NCBI GenBank assembly: GCA_012841765.1
Contig: DUUA01000063.1
Coordinates: 1-8,337, forward strand
Source: Acholeplasmataceae bacterium
GTDB lineage: Bacteria > Bacillota_I > Bacilli_A > ML615J-28 > CAG-698
Length of the DNA: 8,337 nucleotides
Direction of reading: 5' to 3'
In this document: in pieces, positions 7,494 to 8,337 of the stretch
Layout: the number at the start of each line of letters is the position of its first letter
Position numbering within the stretch: position 1 is the first letter of the stretch
Notes under the pieces: generated by a model
The model's input: the letters and a program-made list of their open reading frames with translations, nothing else
Database searches by the model: none
Told to the model about the DNA's origin: nothing
Made by a program: the position numbers and the translations under genes

Positions 7494-8240
7494 ATGTTTT
7501 TAAGTATTTTTACTGAACCACTTAATATTGATGGACTAAAGCTTTTAGAACAAATTCTAAGAGTTGTTGTCTGTATCTTTATTGGGGGAGCAATTGGTTA
7601 TGAAAGAGAAATAAAATCTAAACCAGCGGGCTATTTTACTTTCATTTTGGTATGTGTTGGTAGTTGTTTAATTGCCATTTTGCAACAAAACATTACTGCT
7701 GATGCTATGGCATCGATTATTGAAAACCCAGTACTTGCAGATTCTATTAAAGTTGATCAAGGTAGAATAATTGCTCAAGTTGTTAGCGGAATTGGTTTTT
7801 TAGGAGCTGGTACTATTTTACATAATAGAGGGACAGCTACTGGGATTACAACAGCAGCAATGCTTTGGCTTGCTGCAGGTCTAGGAATTATGATTGGAAC
7901 AGGTGGCATTTATAATTATATAATTGCTCTTGTAACAGTTGCTTTTATTTTACCTGCATTAATTGCTTCACGTAGATTTGGAGCAAAATTATCAAAAACT
8001 AGAATAGTAAGAAGAGTAAGAATGGTATTTAATGAAGATTTTGAAAAAGAACTATTTGATGTTTTAGCTTCAATGGGTGTCATTGTAAGAAAAACATTTC
8101 TTGTAAATAAAACAAAAACTGGAGATAGTTATAATAAGGAATCAATAATTTATTTTACTATTCCAAAAAACAAACGATTCAATGATGTTATGGAAGCATT
8201 ATCTTCTAATGATGAAATTCTTGAAATAGAAGAAGCTTAA
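7494..8240 (+). CDS. MgtC/SapB family inner-membrane protein
   Basis: A 248-residue polytopic membrane protein with the MgtC/SapB layout. The N-terminal half holds about five hydrophobic segments (roughly 18-38, 48-63, 92-110, 119-136, 139-158). The conserved GYERE is at 35-39 with the following KPAG (43-46), SGIGFLGAGTI is at 98-108, and GITTAAMLWLAAGLGI is at 117-132. After a basic stretch (SRRFGAKLSKTRIVRRVR, 159-176) comes a soluble C-terminal domain (about 175-248) resembling the ACT-like domain of longer family members. MgtC of Salmonella helps growth in low magnesium and in macrophages and affects ATP synthase and phosphate uptake; most homologues in other bacteria have no tested role, so magnesium function should not be assumed. 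The gene follows the exporter by 11 nt and is the last of the putative operon. No clear intrinsic terminator follows it. Confidence 0.9.
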   Translation: MFLSIFTEPLNIDGLKLLEQILRVVVCIFIGGAIGYEREIKSKPAGYFTFILVCVGSCLIAILQQNITADAMASIIENPVLADSIKVDQGRIIAQVVSGIGFLGAGTILHNRGTATGITTAAMLWLAAGLGIMIGTGGIYNYIIALVTVAFILPALIASRRFGAKLSKTRIVRRVRMVFNEDFEKELFDVLASMGVIVRKTFLVNKTKTGDSYNKESIIYFTIPKNKRFNDVMEALSSNDEILEIEEA

Positions 8241-8250
8241 AAGAATAAAA

Positions 8251-8301
8251 TAATTATTATATTTTAATTGCTTAATGAACTCAGTTATAATATAATAATT
8301 A
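8251..8301. repeat. AT-only inverted repeat between the MgtC gene and the tRNA
   Basis: A perfect 13-bp inverted repeat, TAATTATTATATT (8251-8263) and AATATAATAATTA (8289-8301), surrounds a 25-nt loop. No G or C is in the stem and no T-run follows, so it is a poor candidate for an intrinsic terminator. Its right arm overlaps the likely -10 region of the tRNA promoter. It may be chance in AT-rich DNA, an mRNA 3'-end-stabilising hairpin, or a site affecting the promoter. Confidence 0.5.
8268..8296 (+). promoter_or_regulatory. Probable promoter of the tRNA
   Basis: Two overlapping perfect TATAAT hexamers occur at 8286-8291 and 8291-8296. The second pairs with a weak -35, TTGCTT (8268-8273), at 17 bp. 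Transcription would start near 8303, only a base or two before the mature tRNA 5' end at 8305; the first hexamer would give a start a few bases earlier. The -35 matches only three of six positions, so the -10 is the main support. Confidence 0.6.
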
Positions 8302-8304
8302 AAT

Positions 8305-8337
8305 GCCACTGTGTTGAAACCGGTAGACAAACTTGAC
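8305..8337 (+). tRNA. tRNA-Leu, 5' part only (cut by window end)
   Basis: The 33 bases fit the 5' half of a leucine tRNA. They show a 7-nt acceptor strand GCCACTG (8305-8311), TG at positions 8-9, a three-pair D stem TTG (8314-8316) with CAA (8328-8330), and a D loop with the invariant GG in CCGGTAGA. Then comes the junction A and the first strand CTTGA of the anticodon stem. The GCC start and GGTAGACA-type D loop match bacterial tRNA-Leu sequences as I remember them. The 3' acceptor strand, long variable arm and anticodon lie outside, so isotype is inferred and the anticodon is unknown. Confidence 0.8.

Noticed and set aside
8251..8301. Intrinsic terminator for the MgtC gene
   Set aside because: The inverted repeat has no G-C pairs, a long 25-nt loop and no following U-tract. 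It is listed as a repeat, not a terminator.
1..8337. CRISPR array, insertion sequence, toxin-antitoxin or phage genes
   Set aside because: No spaced direct DNA repeats, transposase or integrase motifs, or small paired genes are visible. Coding density and base usage are uniform across the window.

Overview
The window is very AT-rich, all five complete or 3'-complete genes lie on the + strand, and every stop is TAA. Trp is written TGG throughout and no in-frame TGA occurs. This suggests a low-GC Firmicutes/Tenericutes-type bacterium that keeps the standard bacterial code, for example an Acholeplasma- or Izemoplasma-like mollicute or an Erysipelotrichia relative. It argues against a code-4 Mycoplasma. 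The taxonomic placement is inference from composition and gene content only.

Layout. Positions 1-2241 hold the 3' part of a large surface protein gene, open from the first base. It encodes Ig-like (BIG2-type) domains followed by a family 1 extracellular solute-binding domain. A strong GC-rich intrinsic terminator (2264-2293) separates it from the next unit. A good sigma-A-type promoter (2334-2362), embedded in a dyad-symmetric element, then starts what looks like a four-gene operon: pdp (pyrimidine-nucleoside phosphorylase, 2389-3690), two ABC exporter half-transporters (3714-5459 and 5452-7482, overlapping by 8 nt), and an MgtC/SapB-family membrane protein (7494-8240). The gaps inside the operon are 23, -8 and 11 nt, with no terminator between the genes. 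The last 97 bases carry an AT-only inverted repeat, a likely promoter, and the first 33 nt of a tRNA that reads as tRNA-Leu, cut by the window edge before its anticodon.

How the genes work together. The two ABC proteins are clearly the halves of one heterodimeric exporter of the BmrC/BmrD (YheI/YheH) type. The first has Asp in place of the catalytic Walker B Glu and an intact LSGGQ. The second has the catalytic Glu and a degenerate LSTGE signature. Together they make one consensus and one degenerate ATP site. The second half also carries a roughly 95-residue extracytoplasmic insert between TM1 and TM2, as BmrD does. Why a nucleoside phosphorylase and an MgtC protein share the transcript is not evident. 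A link through phosphate/Mg-ATP homeostasis or nucleoside (analogue) handling is only a hypothesis.

No wholly unknown system, CRISPR array, insertion sequence or phage element is visible. The points most worth a second look are the Ig-array/solute-binding fusion, the promoter-embedded dyad, the unusual operon content and the AT-only dyad over the tRNA promoter.
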